This document shows positions 29,546 to 41,749 of a stretch of 64,000 nt of DNA, in pieces. The position numbers were made by a program, and so were the translations under genes. Source of the stretch: Actinoplanes oryzae (lineage in GTDB: Bacteria; Actinomycetota; Actinomycetes; Mycobacteriales; Micromonosporaceae); assembly GCF_030757795.1 (NCBI RefSeq), contig NZ_JAUQWH010000021.1, positions 1-64,000 on the forward strand, read 5' to 3'. Each line of letters starts with the position of its first letter. Position 1 is the first letter of the stretch. The notes under the pieces are model-generated. The model did not search any database. It saw only the letters and a program-made list of their open reading frames with translations, and was not told the origin of the DNA.

Positions 29546-30627
29546 ACGACCTCTTCTCTCAGCAGCGACGCCACCCGGGCGTCATGCCGCTCACCGTTGA
29601 TGATCAAAGCCTGCCTCATCAGGCCCTCCACGGTGAAGCCCGCTTTGACCGCGACGCGGACGGAGGCGTCGTTGCCGTCGGCCGCGCGGATCTCCAGGCG
29701 GCTCAGCCCGAGCGCGTCGAACGCCCACCGGCTGAGCGCCTTGACAGCGGCCACGGCATGCCCCTGGCCCCGCGCCCGCGGCGCCACCAGATAACCCAGC
29801 TCGCCCACCGCCGGGTCGCGGGTGGTCACCCGCACATCCACCGATCCCTGGTACGCGTCCCGCCCGTCGACGATCGCGAAGACCGCCTCCTCGCCCCGGG
29901 CCCACAGCCGCGGCACCTCGTCGCGGACGTGACTCTCCGCTTCGGCGCAACCGTAGGGCAACCGGACCCCGAACCACCTGACCACGCCGGGATCGTTCAT
30001 CGCCGTCACGAGGGCCGGGATGTCGCGCTCCTCGGGCCTGCGGAGCGTCACCGGGCCGGCGTCGATGACCGGGGGCCCGGCGTGGAAGGTGCGGGCTGAG
30101 CGGCGTACCGGAAAAGGCAGGTCCCGGGCCTCGGCCGCGAGGTCGCCGGGGGTCAGCGCGCCCAGCCACTTGTCGGGCGCGGGCCGGATGCCGATCATGC
30201 GGAAGCCGATCCGCAGCGCCGTGACGCGCGACGCGTGATTACCCACCGCAGCGCGCCAGTCGATACGCTTCAGCCCCTCCCCGAACGCCCAGCTGCACAA
30301 CGCGCGACCGGCCCGTTCGGTCACTCGGCGTCCCCGGGCGGGCCCGGCCGCCCAGTAGCCGATCTCCGCGGTGCCGGCCCCCTCGTCGACGGCGTGCAGG
30401 GCGACGCCGCCGAGCACCTCCCCGCCCGCGAAGATGCCCAGGTCCAGCGCGCGGTGCCGGCCCTTGCCGATGAACTCGACGGCGTCGGCCAGCCGGTAGG
30501 GATCGGGCCACCCGCCCAGCCAGCGGCGCAGCTCAGGGTCCTGACACGCCCGGGTCATCGGCTCCGCGTCGGCGAGCCGCCACGGCCGGATGAGGAGCTC
30601 GTCCACGGAAATCTCGGGGGTCCGCAC
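29542..30627 (-). CDS. Tandem-GNAT N-acetyltransferase
   Basis: A 361-residue paralogue of the downstream gene, also with two GNAT domains. Domain one has TAEIGYWAAGPARGRRVTERAGRALCSWAF and domain two has VGELGYLVAPRARGQGHAVAAVKALSRWAF. GTG at 30627 (MRTPEISVDELLIRPWR) is chosen. The frame stays open to 30756, but that extension is Arg-rich and unlike the family. With its neighbour it makes four GNAT domains in one operon, which suggests duplication of an already double gene. Confidence 0.83.
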   Translation of the reverse strand: MRTPEISVDELLIRPWRLADAEPMTRACQDPELRRWLGGWPDPYRLADAVEFIGKGRHRALDLGIFAGGEVLGGVALHAVDEGAGTAEIGYWAAGPARGRRVTERAGRALCSWAFGEGLKRIDWRAAVGNHASRVTALRIGFRMIGIRPAPDKWLGALTPGDLAAEARDLPFPVRRSARTFHAGPPVIDAGPVTLRRPEERDIPALVTAMNDPGVVRWFGVRLPYGCAEAESHVRDEVPRLWARGEEAVFAIVDGRDAYQGSVDVRVTTRDPAVGELGYLVAPRARGQGHAVAAVKALSRWAFDALGLSRLEIRAADGNDASVRVAVKAGFTVEGLMRQALIINGERHDARVASLLREEVV

Positions 30628-30802
30628 GCGGCCATCCTCGCGCGCTGAGCGGCCGTGTCGCCACCGGGTCGCGCGGTGCGCTGTCAGCGAACGAGCCGGG
30701 CGATTTCGGCGCCTTTGTGCCGTTGGCCCGGGGCTCGGGTCACAGCCTCCCAGCAAAGGCGCCTACGATGGGTCGGCAGACCGTCTAGGGGAGCGTTGAC
30801 CC

Positions 30803-33703
<2,901 letters not shown>

Positions 33704-33730
33704 TCCTTCGACCGGCAGCGAGGCTCCGCT

Positions 33731-33762
33731 CCGGCCCCCACGGCACCACGCCGTGGGGGCCG
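33731..33762 (+). terminator. Terminator hairpin after secA
   Basis: CCGGCCCCCACGGC and GCCGTGGGGGCCGG form a perfect 14-bp stem with a 4-base loop (ACCA), 28 bases after the secA stop. Confidence 0.85.
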
Positions 33763-33870
33763 GCGTCATTTCCGCCCCGCGCGGTCTTCCTTACTCGGCG
33801 CTCGTCTCCACAATCCTGCGTGTGGCACCGTGTCCGGGGCGGATCGCGTGGCTGGGTGACGGGTTAACGC

Positions 33871-34070
33871 CCCGCGCGTGGCATGCGGGTGGCACCTGTC
33901 GACAGCCCGCGCATGGGATGCGTGTGGCACCTGCCCATGGGCCGCGCGCGTGGGATGCGTGTGGCTTGTCGATGGCCCGCGCGCGCAACGGCTTGGGGGA
34001 GGGCTGCACGAAACGCGGCTTGCGCGGGATGCGTGTGGCTTGTCGATGGCCCGCGCGCGTGGGATGCGTG
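33871..34070. repeat. 35-bp tandem repeat downstream of secA
   Basis: Four copies of a 35-base unit have anchor positions 33874, 33909, 33944 and 33979. The consensus contains CCCGCGCGTGGGATGCGTG then TGGCACCTGTCGA or TGGCTTGTCGATGG. After a 39-base interruption, two more partial copies occur at about 34028-34070. The 520-base gap 33704-34223 otherwise has no gene; its open frames are products of the repeat. Confidence 0.85.
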
Positions 34071-34223
34071 TGCGGTTTCCGCTCTGCGCGGTCTTCGCAC
34101 GCGGCGCCGATCGAGCCGTCGAACGCGAGTTTTGCGCGGGTTTTCTCCAGTGGTGGAGCCCGGGACGGCCGCCGCCTGCGGTGCTCGGTGGACGCCCCGG
34201 GGATGAGGGCGTGGCGGGGTGAC

Positions 34224-35363
34224 TCAGACGAGGTACATGACCGTGGCCAGCCAAGATTTGTTGTGCTGTTCGAGGCGGAGGGCCAAGGCCCACGATCGAT
34301 CCCGGGTGGCCAGGACAGCGACGGCTTCGACGGCTCCGGGGCGGGGCTCGCAGATGTTGAGCTGGCCGACGGCGGCGCGGGTGGGGCCCCCGCGGGAGCT
34401 GCGGGATCGGCTCACGGAACGCGCCGCTGACACGCGTTGGGCAGCGGCCTGACCGGCGGCCACCACCGTGGAGGCGTCGGCGGGAAGGGTCAGCTGGCGG
34501 AGGTGGGCGGCGGGGCGGTAGCCGTTGATGACCTCGAGGCAGGCGCCCACGAAGCGGCGGATGGCGGCTCGGCCTGCCGCGCTCTCGCCCTCGCCCATGG
34601 GCCTGCTGGTGACGACCCGTGCCGCCCCCGACGGCTGATCCGGCCCGGGTCGCACCTGCCCGCACGGCGCCGGCCCGGGTCGCGCCTGCCCGCACGGCGC
34701 CGGCCCGGGTCGCGCTTGCCCGTCCGGCGCTGGCGACGGGGGGATGGGCACGGGAGGCGCGCCGGGCGGGATTGCCAGGGCTGGCGCGAGGCTCTGTGCT
34801 TCTGGGGCGCTTGAGGTCGGCGGGGGCGGTGCGGAGTCGCGGACCTGGGTGGCTCGTGCGGCGCCGAGGAGAGCGGGCTGCTCGGTGCGGAGTAGCTTTC
34901 GGTCGGGCCGGCGGTCGGGACGGCGGCCTGGCCAGCGGTCGGTGGGGGACGGCGTCTCGGTGCGGAGGGAGATCTCGGTGGCGAGGGCGGTCACGGCGGC
35001 CTGGACCTTGGAGCGGTTGAGGGCTTCGAGCTCGGGGTCGTACCGTTCGTCGTCGTAGGGCGGGTCGTAGCAGGGTGCGCGCCGGAGACGCAGAGCCGCT
35101 CGTTGCGCGGCCGCCAGCTGTGCTGCCGCGCGCTGCGCCGGGGTCGGCGGCTCGGCTGCTCGCTGCCTCTCGTCGCCGGACGACCCGGCTCGGGGCGCGC
35201 CGTGAAGGCCGGGGGAGAACAGCTCGGTCTGCCCCGTCGTGAGCGGCTCGGCCGCCACCTGATGTCTCGCTGGTCGGTGCGGCGGGGTGCGGTCGTCCAG
35301 CCGCGTCGACTGGGAGCTGACCACTCTTTCCAGATCCGGCGGATCCATCACCACGATCGACAT
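34224..35363 (-). CDS. Hypothetical protein with C-terminal DUF6459-like domain
   Basis: A 379-residue protein. The C-terminal 110 residues (RAAIRRFVGACLEVINGYRPAAHLRQL to the LNICEPRPGAVEAVAVL and ALALRLE blocks) match the DUF6459 pattern known from genes near secA in actinobacteria; function is unknown. The N-terminal 250 residues are Pro/Arg/Ala-rich and include three 10-residue repeats of the CGQARPGPAP type (about 34640-34730). ATG at 35363 is chosen because AGGGG lies 5 bases upstream. In-frame GTG and TTG codons lie just before it. Confidence 0.7.
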   Translation of the reverse strand: MSIVVMDPPDLERVVSSQSTRLDDRTPPHRPARHQVAAEPLTTGQTELFSPGLHGAPRAGSSGDERQRAAEPPTPAQRAAAQLAAAQRAALRLRRAPCYDPPYDDERYDPELEALNRSKVQAAVTALATEISLRTETPSPTDRWPGRRPDRRPDRKLLRTEQPALLGAARATQVRDSAPPPPTSSAPEAQSLAPALAIPPGAPPVPIPPSPAPDGQARPGPAPCGQARPGPAPCGQVRPGPDQPSGAARVVTSRPMGEGESAAGRAAIRRFVGACLEVINGYRPAAHLRQLTLPADASTVVAAGQAAAQRVSAARSVSRSRSSRGGPTRAAVGQLNICEPRPGAVEAVAVLATRDRSWALALRLEQHNKSWLATVMYLV

Positions 35364-35520
35364 CGTCACCCCTGACAACCTCGTTTGCCTACGTTTGCCT
35401 TCGATGAGCCTCGACAGGCTTCAACGACGAGTGTCGGGACGGAGAGCCGGGCGGTCAACGGGTGCCGCCCGCGGCTGTGGATAGCGCGCGGGCGGACAAA
35501 AGGGAACTGTGGACAGCGGG

Positions 35521-35748
35521 TCAGTCGGGTTCGCGGTCGGTGAGAGGATTCTGCTGCACCCACTCAGCGGTTTCCGCATACTTCTGCTCGATGTAGGCCT
35601 CGAGTCGGGCGCGCTCCACCCGCCACTGGCCCCGGCCGCCGATCTTGATCGCGGGCAGTTCGCCGCTGCGGACCATGTGGTAGACCTGCGAGTCGGAGAC
35701 GTTCAGCTCGGCGGCGACGTCCGACAGCAGGAGAAATCGGGGCTCCAC
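35521..35748 (-). CDS. Small helix-turn-helix (excisionase/BldC-like) DNA-binding protein
   Basis: A 75-residue protein with one MerR-type winged helix: FLLLSDVAAELNVSDSQVYHMVRSGELPAIKIGGRGQWRVERARLEAYI. This is the HTH_17 pattern of excisionase-like and BldC-like regulators. Related small proteins are conserved near secA in actinobacteria, so it is more likely a chromosomal regulator than an excisionase. The GTG at 35748 has only a closely spaced GAGG. Confidence 0.82.
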   Translation of the reverse strand: MEPRFLLLSDVAAELNVSDSQVYHMVRSGELPAIKIGGRGQWRVERARLEAYIEQKYAETAEWVQQNPLTDREPD

Positions 35749-35940
35749 AGCCTCAGTTTGCCACCGGCAGCCTGCGACAGCGTGAGGAGGGTGACAGTGT
35801 GGACGGCCGAAAATAGCTACCAGCGGGTGCCGGCGGCGGCCTGCCAGCTGAAGTCGGGCGGCGTCGGCGAACGGCCGGAGTCGGCCAGCGCTCGGCACCG
35901 TGGACCCGGGGCCGCGCGGGGTCGGCGACTTGTGACCGTG

Positions 35941-36396
35941 TCAGGCGGGTGGCGCGACGGAACGGCCGGTCAGCGGGCTGGAGTAGACCACGCTGGTCGT
36001 CACCGAGCCGAGGCCGCTGATGCGTCCGGTCACTTCTTCGAGGTGTCGCATCGAGCGGGCGAGCACCTTGAGCACGAAGCAGTCCTCGCCCGTCACGTGA
36101 TGGGCCTCGACGATCTCGGGAGTCGTGTCGAGCAGCGCGTGGAAGGGCTTGTAGTTCCCCGTCGGATAGCGCAGCCGGACGAAGGCCATCACCGTCAGCC
36201 CGACCCGCTCGGGGTCGACCGTGGCGTGATATCCGGCGATGACTCCGGTCTCCTCCAGCCGGCGCACCCGCTCCGCCACGGCGCTCGGCGACATCGCCAC
36301 GGCGCGCGCCAGCTCCGCGAAACTCGCCCGCCCGTCGCGCTGCAACTCGGCCAGCAAACGCCAATCCGTGCGGTCGAGCGCGGGATCAACGGTCAT
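35941..36396 (-). CDS. Lrp/AsnC family transcriptional regulator
   Basis: A 151-residue regulator. The N-terminal winged helix is LDRTDWRLLAELQRDGRASFAELARAVAMSPSAVAERVRRLEETGVI. The C-terminal RAM ligand domain (about 65-145) contains HHVTGEDCFVLKVLARSMRHLEEV. It is divergent from the rhodanese gene with 87 bases between starts, so it probably regulates that gene and itself. The effector, likely an amino acid, is not readable. Confidence 0.92.
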   Translation of the reverse strand: MTVDPALDRTDWRLLAELQRDGRASFAELARAVAMSPSAVAERVRRLEETGVIAGYHATVDPERVGLTVMAFVRLRYPTGNYKPFHALLDTTPEIVEAHHVTGEDCFVLKVLARSMRHLEEVTGRISGLGSVTTSVVYSSPLTGRSVAPPA

Positions 36397-36483
36397 GGCG
36401 GCACGGTACCGGGGTTTCGTCGGCGCGGGAAGCCGTACGCCGTGGGTCGGGCCTTAAGCGGGAACGACGCGACTTTTAGCGTC

Positions 36484-37137
36484 ATGGCCATGAGAAATGC
36501 CATGGAGATCTTTGCTGAGCACCTGGCCACGCAGACGGATGTCGCCGACGTCCGGACGGCGCCGCCGGGCAGCTTCGTCCTTGTCGACTCGCGGTCGCGG
36601 CAGGCCTGGGACCAGGGACATCTGCCCGGCGCCGTGCACCTGCCCACCGCGGAGATCCCCGCCCGGGCGGCCGAGGTGGCGGGGCCCGGTGTCGCCGTTG
36701 TCACGTACTGCTGGGGCCCGGGTTGCAACGGCGCCACCCGGGCGGCGCTGGCGTTCGCCCGGCTCGGCTACGAGGTTCGCGAGATGATCGGGGGCGTCGA
36801 GTACTGGATCCGCGAGGGATTCCCGATCATCACCCCGGCCGGCGAGATCACGCACGAGCCGGACCCGCTCACCGCGCCCGCGGCCGCCAGCGAAGGAGCG
36901 CCAGGCGCGCTGCCGGCGGGCAAGGGAGCGCCCGGCTCGCTATCAGCGGGAAGGGAAGCGCCCGGCGCGCTGACGGCGGAGAAGGGAACGCTGGGCTCGC
37001 TGACAGCGGGGGAGGGAGCGCCAGGCGCGTTGACAGCGGGGGAGGGAGCGCTGGGCTCGTTGACAGCGGGGAGAGAAGCGGCGGGGGTTGAGGCGACCGG
37101 GCGGGACCCCCTCACAGCGCCCAGCTGCGGGTGCTGA
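36484..37137 (+). CDS. Rhodanese-like sulfurtransferase with a repeat tail
   Basis: A 217-residue protein. The rhodanese domain (about 10-115) has VDSRSRQAWDQGHLPGAVHLP and the active-site loop YCWGPGCNGA, with catalytic C76 and a second C81. It is usually paired with an Lrp/AsnC regulator, as here. The C-terminal half is seven tandem 10-residue repeats of the GAPGALTAGE/GTLGSLTAGE type (36895-37104). The tail ends in SCGC. The repeats are absent from ordinary family members and probably form a disordered extension. Confidence 0.85.
   Translation: MAMRNAMEIFAEHLATQTDVADVRTAPPGSFVLVDSRSRQAWDQGHLPGAVHLPTAEIPARAAEVAGPGVAVVTYCWGPGCNGATRAALAFARLGYEVREMIGGVEYWIREGFPIITPAGEITHEPDPLTAPAAASEGAPGALPAGKGAPGSLSAGREAPGALTAEKGTLGSLTAGEGAPGALTAGEGALGSLTAGREAAGVEATGRDPLTAPSCGC
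36895..37104 (+). repeat. 30-bp in-frame tandem repeat in the rhodanese gene
   Basis: Seven 30-base units alternate between two forms, encoding GAPGALTAGE-like and GTLGSLTAGE-like decapeptides. The alternation suggests that a 60-base pair of units was itself duplicated. The phase is preserved, so copy-number change would not break the frame. Confidence 0.85.
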
Positions 37138-37178
37138 TGAGATAGCGGGGAGCTGCAATCACAGGCGGGGAGACGAGA

Positions 37179-37688
37179 GTGCCGATCACCGAGCAGGTCC
37201 GGGTCTACGTGCCGGCCACCGTGCCCATGCTGGCCGAGCTGCGGGAGACCGGCAGGCTCGGCGACGCGCCGCCGGCTGCGCACGCGGTCACCCCGGCGCT
37301 GCGCGAGTGGTACGCCGAGGGCGACGAGGAGGAGCTCGAATACGTCGCCTTCACCCGCGCCGCCCAGGCCGCCCTGCAACTGCTCCGGCTCGACCCCGAC
37401 GCGCCGCGGCGCCGGGTGGTGGTCTCCGCCGACGTGCCCGCAGCGGCCCTCGCCTCGCGCGACTCCGAGCTGGGCTCCAGCGCCGTCCGGCTGGCGCACC
37501 CGGTGGTGCTCAAGCAGGTCGCCGCCGTCCACGTTGACGGGGCGGACGCGGCGGACGACGTCGCAGCGGCCGCCGGCGTCGTCGAGAAGGCGCTGGCCGG
37601 CGACGAGGACGCCCAGTTCACGGTCGACAGCGCCGAGGACCACGAGCTTGAGTGGTACGCCCCCAGCGAGCTCGACCAGCTCACCTGA
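37179..37688 (+). CDS. DUF6912 family protein
   Basis: A 169-residue conserved actinobacterial protein of unknown function. It shows the family blocks [15 protein letters not shown] near the start, [25 protein letters not shown] and [11 protein letters not shown], and ends in an acidic segment ([16 protein letters not shown]). There is no signal or membrane segment. The GTG start is 41 bases after the rhodanese stop on the same strand. It is convergent with the membrane-protein gene, with 3 bases between stops. Confidence 0.78.
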   Translation: MPITEQVRVYVPATVPMLAELRETGRLGDAPPAAHAVTPALREWYAEGDEEELEYVAFTRAAQAALQLLRLDPDAPRRRVVVSADVPAAALASRDSELGSSAVRLAHPVVLKQVAAVHVDGADAADDVAAAAGVVEKALAGDEDAQFTVDSAEDHELEWYAPSELDQLT

Positions 37689-37691
37689 GGG

Positions 37692-39182
37692 TCAGTCGTC
37701 CTTCGTGCCGGCGGCCGCGGACGCCCCGGCGGGCGCAGCAGCGGTCGGCTTGCCGGAAGCGGTGGCAGTCGGCTCGCCCGGCGCAGTAACGCCCGACTCG
37801 CCCGGGGCAGTAGCGGTCGGCGCGCCCGAGGCAGCGGCGCCCGACTTGCCAGGGGTAGTAGTGGTGGGCGTGCCCGAGGCGGCGGCGGTCGGCTTGCCAG
37901 GGACAGTAGTGGTTGGCGCGCCCGGGGCGGCGGCGGTCGGCTTGCCAGGGACAGTAGTGGTGGGCGCGCTCGAGGCGGCGGCGGTCGGCTTGCCGGGGGC
38001 AGTGGCGGTCGGCTCGCTGGGGTCAGCGGACTCCGGATCGTCGTCCTCGGCCCGGGCCGCCCGCTCGATCTCCTCGGGGTCGGCCGGGCGCTCCGACAGC
38101 CGTTCCGCCGCGGGCGTGCCCGCTTTGTCGGAAGAGGCGGCGGCCCCGCCCGTGCCTGCCGCGGCCCCGCCCGTGCCTGCGGCGGCCCGGCCCGTGCCCG
38201 CCGCGGCCTGGCGCGTGCCCGCCGCGGCCCGGCTGCGGGCGTTGCGCCGCCCCGCCACGGCCGCCTCCTCGCTCGGCGCCTCGTCGGGCGGCGCCTGGAG
38301 CGTGCGCCCCACGGCCACGATCGCCGCGAACGCCCCCACGAACAGCACCATCAGCGCGTTGTTGATCCGCGCGGCGCTCAGCACCGACTGGATGCTGCTG
38401 TCGGCCGCGCTGACCTTGGCCGCGAGCGAGAGGAGCCGCGAGCCGAGCGTGTGGGTCAGGATCTCGGCCACGATCAGCAGCAGGCCGGGCCCGGCCGCGG
38501 CGAGCGCGTAGAGCGGCCACCGCACGTCGGAGCCCGTGCGCTTGCGGATGCGCCGCAGCACCAGGAACGTGACCACGCCGGACGCCAGGCCGCTGAGGAT
38601 GCCCTGCGCATAGCCCCAGTAGTTGGCGGCGTCGGCCCGTGACGCCGAGGTGTCGCCCGCGCCGAACACGGGCAGCAGGTCGTCCTGCAGGAAGGCCAGC
38701 ACCACGCCGACCAGGAAGACGACGATGGCCGCCCAGGCCGCCGCCGTGACGACCCGGGGCAGGCGGAAGCCCGCCAGCGCGCCGCCGATCGTGGCGGCCG
38801 CGGCGATCGTGCCGCCCATGACTGCGTAGATCCAGCCGTCGGTGTTGATCGTGATGATGGTGAGCGCGCCGAGCAGGCCGATCACCAGGCCGGCGCCGGT
38901 CGAGACCGCGAATCGGACGGTGGCGCCGAGCTGCCGGCGGCGGGTGACGAAGGCGAGCACGGCGGAGGCCACGGCCATGCCGGCGACCAGGCTCGCGGAC
39001 ACCACGCCCGGCATCGCATAGGACGTGGTGACGACCTCGAGCTCCGCCTGCGACGTGCTCGTGATGCTGACGCGCGCCGAGAGGAGCATGGCGGCCGCCC
39101 ACACCAGCCCGGCGACGGCCAGCAGAACGCCACCCCAGGTCGTGCGCTCCGGGGACTGCTGCACCGCTTCCGCCTCACTCAT
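37692..39182 (-). CDS. Multi-pass membrane protein with repeat-rich tail
   Basis: A 496-residue protein of unknown function. The first 300 residues have about seven or eight hydrophobic helices, beginning with GVLLAVAGLVWAAAMLL. The rest is hydrophilic low-complexity sequence: AAAGTGG heptads around residue 330-360, an acidic stretch, then 8-residue units of the PGKPTAAA / SAPTTTV type, often as 16-residue pairs (37725-38010). Ser/Thr/Pro/Ala repeats of this kind are often O-mannosylated when outside the cell, but sidedness is unknown. ATG at 39182 is preferred over an upstream frame extension. Confidence 0.75.
   Translation of the reverse strand: MSEAEAVQQSPERTTWGGVLLAVAGLVWAAAMLLSARVSITSTSQAELEVVTTSYAMPGVVSASLVAGMAVASAVLAFVTRRRQLGATVRFAVSTGAGLVIGLLGALTIITINTDGWIYAVMGGTIAAAATIGGALAGFRLPRVVTAAAWAAIVVFLVGVVLAFLQDDLLPVFGAGDTSASRADAANYWGYAQGILSGLASGVVTFLVLRRIRKRTGSDVRWPLYALAAAGPGLLLIVAEILTHTLGSRLLSLAAKVSAADSSIQSVLSAARINNALMVLFVGAFAAIVAVGRTLQAPPDEAPSEEAAVAGRRNARSRAAAGTRQAAAGTGRAAAGTGGAAAGTGGAAASSDKAGTPAAERLSERPADPEEIERAARAEDDDPESADPSEPTATAPGKPTAAASSAPTTTVPGKPTAAAPGAPTTTVPGKPTAAASGTPTTTTPGKSGAAASGAPTATAPGESGVTAPGEPTATASGKPTAAAPAGASAAAGTKDD
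37725..38010 (-). repeat. 24/48-bp in-frame repeats in the membrane-protein tail
   Basis: About eleven 24-base units encode PGKPTAAA and APTTTVPG-like octapeptides. The middle ones form near-identical 48-base pairs. All are in frame. Neighbouring copies differ mainly at third positions, as expected for older duplications. Confidence 0.75.
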
Positions 39183-39271
39183 GGCCCACAGAGTAATCGG
39201 GCCCCCTGACAAGCCCGCGGGGCCGTGGCCTGGGTGGGACGATGACGTGAGACACATCTGAGGAGTGCGCG

Positions 39272-40900
39272 ATGGACGCTCAGCTCGTCGTTCCTGCCCC
39301 GATCAACGAACCGGTCCGGAGCTATGCGCCCGGCAGCCCCGAGCGGGAGTCGCTCCGGACGCGCATCGCCGCGCTGGCGGCCGAGCGCCTCGAGCTGACC
39401 AGCACGATCGGCGGCGTGCAGCGGCCGGGCGGGGGAGATCCCGTCGACGTCGTGCAGCCGCACAAGCGCCGGCACGTACTCGGTGTGCTGCGCAATGCCA
39501 CGCACGAGGACGCGCGGGCAGCGGTCGACGCCGCCAAGCAGGCCGCGCCGGCGTGGCGCTCCCTGCCGTACAGCGAACGGGCCTCGGTCTTTCTCCGCGC
39601 CGCGGAGCTGCTGGCCGGCGGATGGCGCGACACGCTCAACGCGGCCACGATCCTGGGCCAGTCGAAGTCGGTCCAGCAGGCGGAGATCGACTCCGCGTGC
39701 GAGCTGATCGACTTCCTACGCTTCAACGTCGCCTTCGGCGAGCGGATCCTCGGCGAGCAGCCGCAGTCGTCACCCGGGGTCTGGAACCGCTTCGACCATC
39801 GCCCGCTCGAAGGCTTCGTGTACGCCGTCACGCCCTTCAACTTCACCGCCATCGCCGGCAACCTCCCCTCGGCCCCCGCCCTGATGGGCAACACGGTCGT
39901 CTGGAAGCCCTCGCCGACCCAGCAGTTCGCGGCGCACTTCACGATGCGGCTCTTCGAGGCGGCGGAGCTGCCCCCGGGCGTCATCAACATGGTCACCGGC
40001 GACGGGCTGGCGGTCTCCGACGTGGTGCTGTCCGACCCGGCGCTCGCGGGCATCCACTTCACGGGCTCCACGGCGACGTTCCGGCACCTGTGGCGCGAGG
40101 TCGGGAGCAACATCGACCGCTACCGTACGTACCCCAGGCTCGTCGGCGAGACCGGCGGCAAGGACTTCGTGATCGCCCATCCGAGCGCCGACGTGGACGC
40201 CCTGCACGTGGCGCTGGTCCGCGGCGCGTACGAGTATCAGGGCCAGAAGTGCTCGGCGGCCTCCCGCGCGTACGTGCCGCGGGGTATTTGGGAAGGCGGC
40301 CTGCGCGACCGGCTCGCGGCGACCGTCGCCACCATCAAATACGGCGACGTGACCGACTTGTCCGTCTTCGGGGGAGCGGTGATCGACGCCCGCGCCTTCG
40401 CCAAGCATGCCGCCGCCCTCGACCGCATCAAGAACAGTGCCTCGTGCACTGTCCTCGCCGGCGGCACGGTCGACGACAGCGAGGGCTGGTTCGTGGCACC
40501 GACCCTCGTGGAGTCGTCGGACCCGGGTCACGAGCTGTTCTCCACCGAGTACTTCGGGCCGATCCTCGGCGTGCACGTCTATCCCGACGACGCGTTCGAG
40601 GCGATGGTGGCCCAGGCCGAGGCGGTCGCGGACTACGCGCTGACCGGCTCGATCTTCGCCACGGACCGGACGGTGGTCGACTGGGCGGCCGGTGCCCTGC
40701 GCAACGCGGCCGGCAACTTCTATGTCAACGACAAGCCGACCGGCGCGGTGGTCGGGCAGCAACCCTTCGGCGGCGCCCGGGGCAGCGGCACGAACGACAA
40801 GGCCGGCTCGATCCTCAACCTGCAGCGCTGGGTCTCGCCGCGCACGATGAAGGAAACCTTTGAGCCGCCTGTGACCTGGCAGTATCCCCACATGGGCTGA
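39272..40900 (+). CDS. pruA: L-glutamate gamma-semialdehyde dehydrogenase (1-pyrroline-5-carboxylate dehydrogenase)
   Basis: Second step of proline degradation: oxidises glutamate semialdehyde to glutamate with NAD+. It has 542 residues, the length of the monofunctional enzyme. General base E293 in VGETGGKDF and catalytic C327 in YQGQKCSAASR are present, with TPFNFTAIAGNL for NAD binding. The ATG follows TGAGGAG. No proline dehydrogenase gene is adjacent. Confidence 0.94.
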   Translation: MDAQLVVPAPINEPVRSYAPGSPERESLRTRIAALAAERLELTSTIGGVQRPGGGDPVDVVQPHKRRHVLGVLRNATHEDARAAVDAAKQAAPAWRSLPYSERASVFLRAAELLAGGWRDTLNAATILGQSKSVQQAEIDSACELIDFLRFNVAFGERILGEQPQSSPGVWNRFDHRPLEGFVYAVTPFNFTAIAGNLPSAPALMGNTVVWKPSPTQQFAAHFTMRLFEAAELPPGVINMVTGDGLAVSDVVLSDPALAGIHFTGSTATFRHLWREVGSNIDRYRTYPRLVGETGGKDFVIAHPSADVDALHVALVRGAYEYQGQKCSAASRAYVPRGIWEGGLRDRLAATVATIKYGDVTDLSVFGGAVIDARAFAKHAAALDRIKNSASCTVLAGGTVDDSEGWFVAPTLVESSDPGHELFSTEYFGPILGVHVYPDDAFEAMVAQAEAVADYALTGSIFATDRTVVDWAAGALRNAAGNFYVNDKPTGAVVGQQPFGGARGSGTNDKAGSILNLQRWVSPRTMKETFEPPVTWQYPHMG

Positions 40901-41167
40901 TTGTCGGCTTTACCCCTGGAAGTCGTTTCTTCAGGAAGTCTGGCCCCGGCCGGACGCGGCCTTTGGCGGGATAACGGACTTCGAGCGCCGTCTGACCGAT
41001 TTCCTGAGCCATTCTACCCGCCGACACCCCGGCTCACCGGCAAAAACGCCCCGACACGACCCTCGTGGTCGGACTGTCTGTGCGGGACAGTCGTTTGTGG
41101 AGACGCAAATTGGACGGATCGGGCGAAATCCTGGACGCCACGACGACAAAGTGGCAGCTTAGAAGGC

Positions 41168-41683
41168 ATGCCCGACTCTCAAATCAACCCTACGGCTGCC
41201 GCTCTGCTCGGCCTGCTCCACGATGGGCCGATGACCGGCGGACAGCTCATGGCGGCTGCCGAACGCCGCCTCGGGCCCTACTGGTCGATGACGCGGAGCC
41301 AGGTCTACCGCGAACTGCCGGTCCTCGCCGAGATGGGCTACGTCCGCCTCGGCAAGCCCGGCCCCCGGTCCAGTCAGCCCTACGCCATCACCGCCTCCGG
41401 CAAGCGCGCCTTCAGCCGGTGGCTCGCCGAGTCGCCCGGCCGCGACGCGATCCGCAACCCGATCGCCCTGCGCGTGGCATTCGGCCAGCAGCACGCCGGT
41501 GGCCAGCTCAAGACGCTCTACACCGGCGCCAACGAGTTCCACTCCGAGGCGCTCGCCATGGCCCGGGAGCAGGCCAAGGAGGCCAAGAAGGCCGGCGACC
41601 AGTACGGTGCCGCCGCCCTCGAGTTCGCCGTGGCGTACCACAAGGCCGCCCTGACCTGGCTCAAGACCGCGCCGGCGGAGTGA
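41168..41683 (+). CDS. PadR family transcriptional regulator
   Basis: A 171-residue regulator. The N-terminal winged helix (about 10-90) has the PadR features LLGLLHDGPMTGGQLM, WSMTRSQVYRELPVLAEMGYVR and ITASGKRAFSRWL. A C-terminal helical dimerisation domain rich in Lys/Glu/Ala follows. The target and ligand are unknown. The 267 bases upstream (40901-41167) have no gene and should contain its promoter. prfB follows. Confidence 0.9.
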   Translation: MPDSQINPTAAALLGLLHDGPMTGGQLMAAAERRLGPYWSMTRSQVYRELPVLAEMGYVRLGKPGPRSSQPYAITASGKRAFSRWLAESPGRDAIRNPIALRVAFGQQHAGGQLKTLYTGANEFHSEALAMAREQAKEAKKAGDQYGAAALEFAVAYHKAALTWLKTAPAE

Positions 41684-41749
41684 CGCGAACCGACACCGGA
41701 ATGGGCCGCCCGGCCGCGACACGGGCCGGGCGGCGTATTCTTGACAGTC

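Noticed and set aside
35521..35748. Excisionase of a mobile element
   Set aside because: The fold matches, but no integrase or att site is nearby and similar genes are conserved near secA in actinobacteria.
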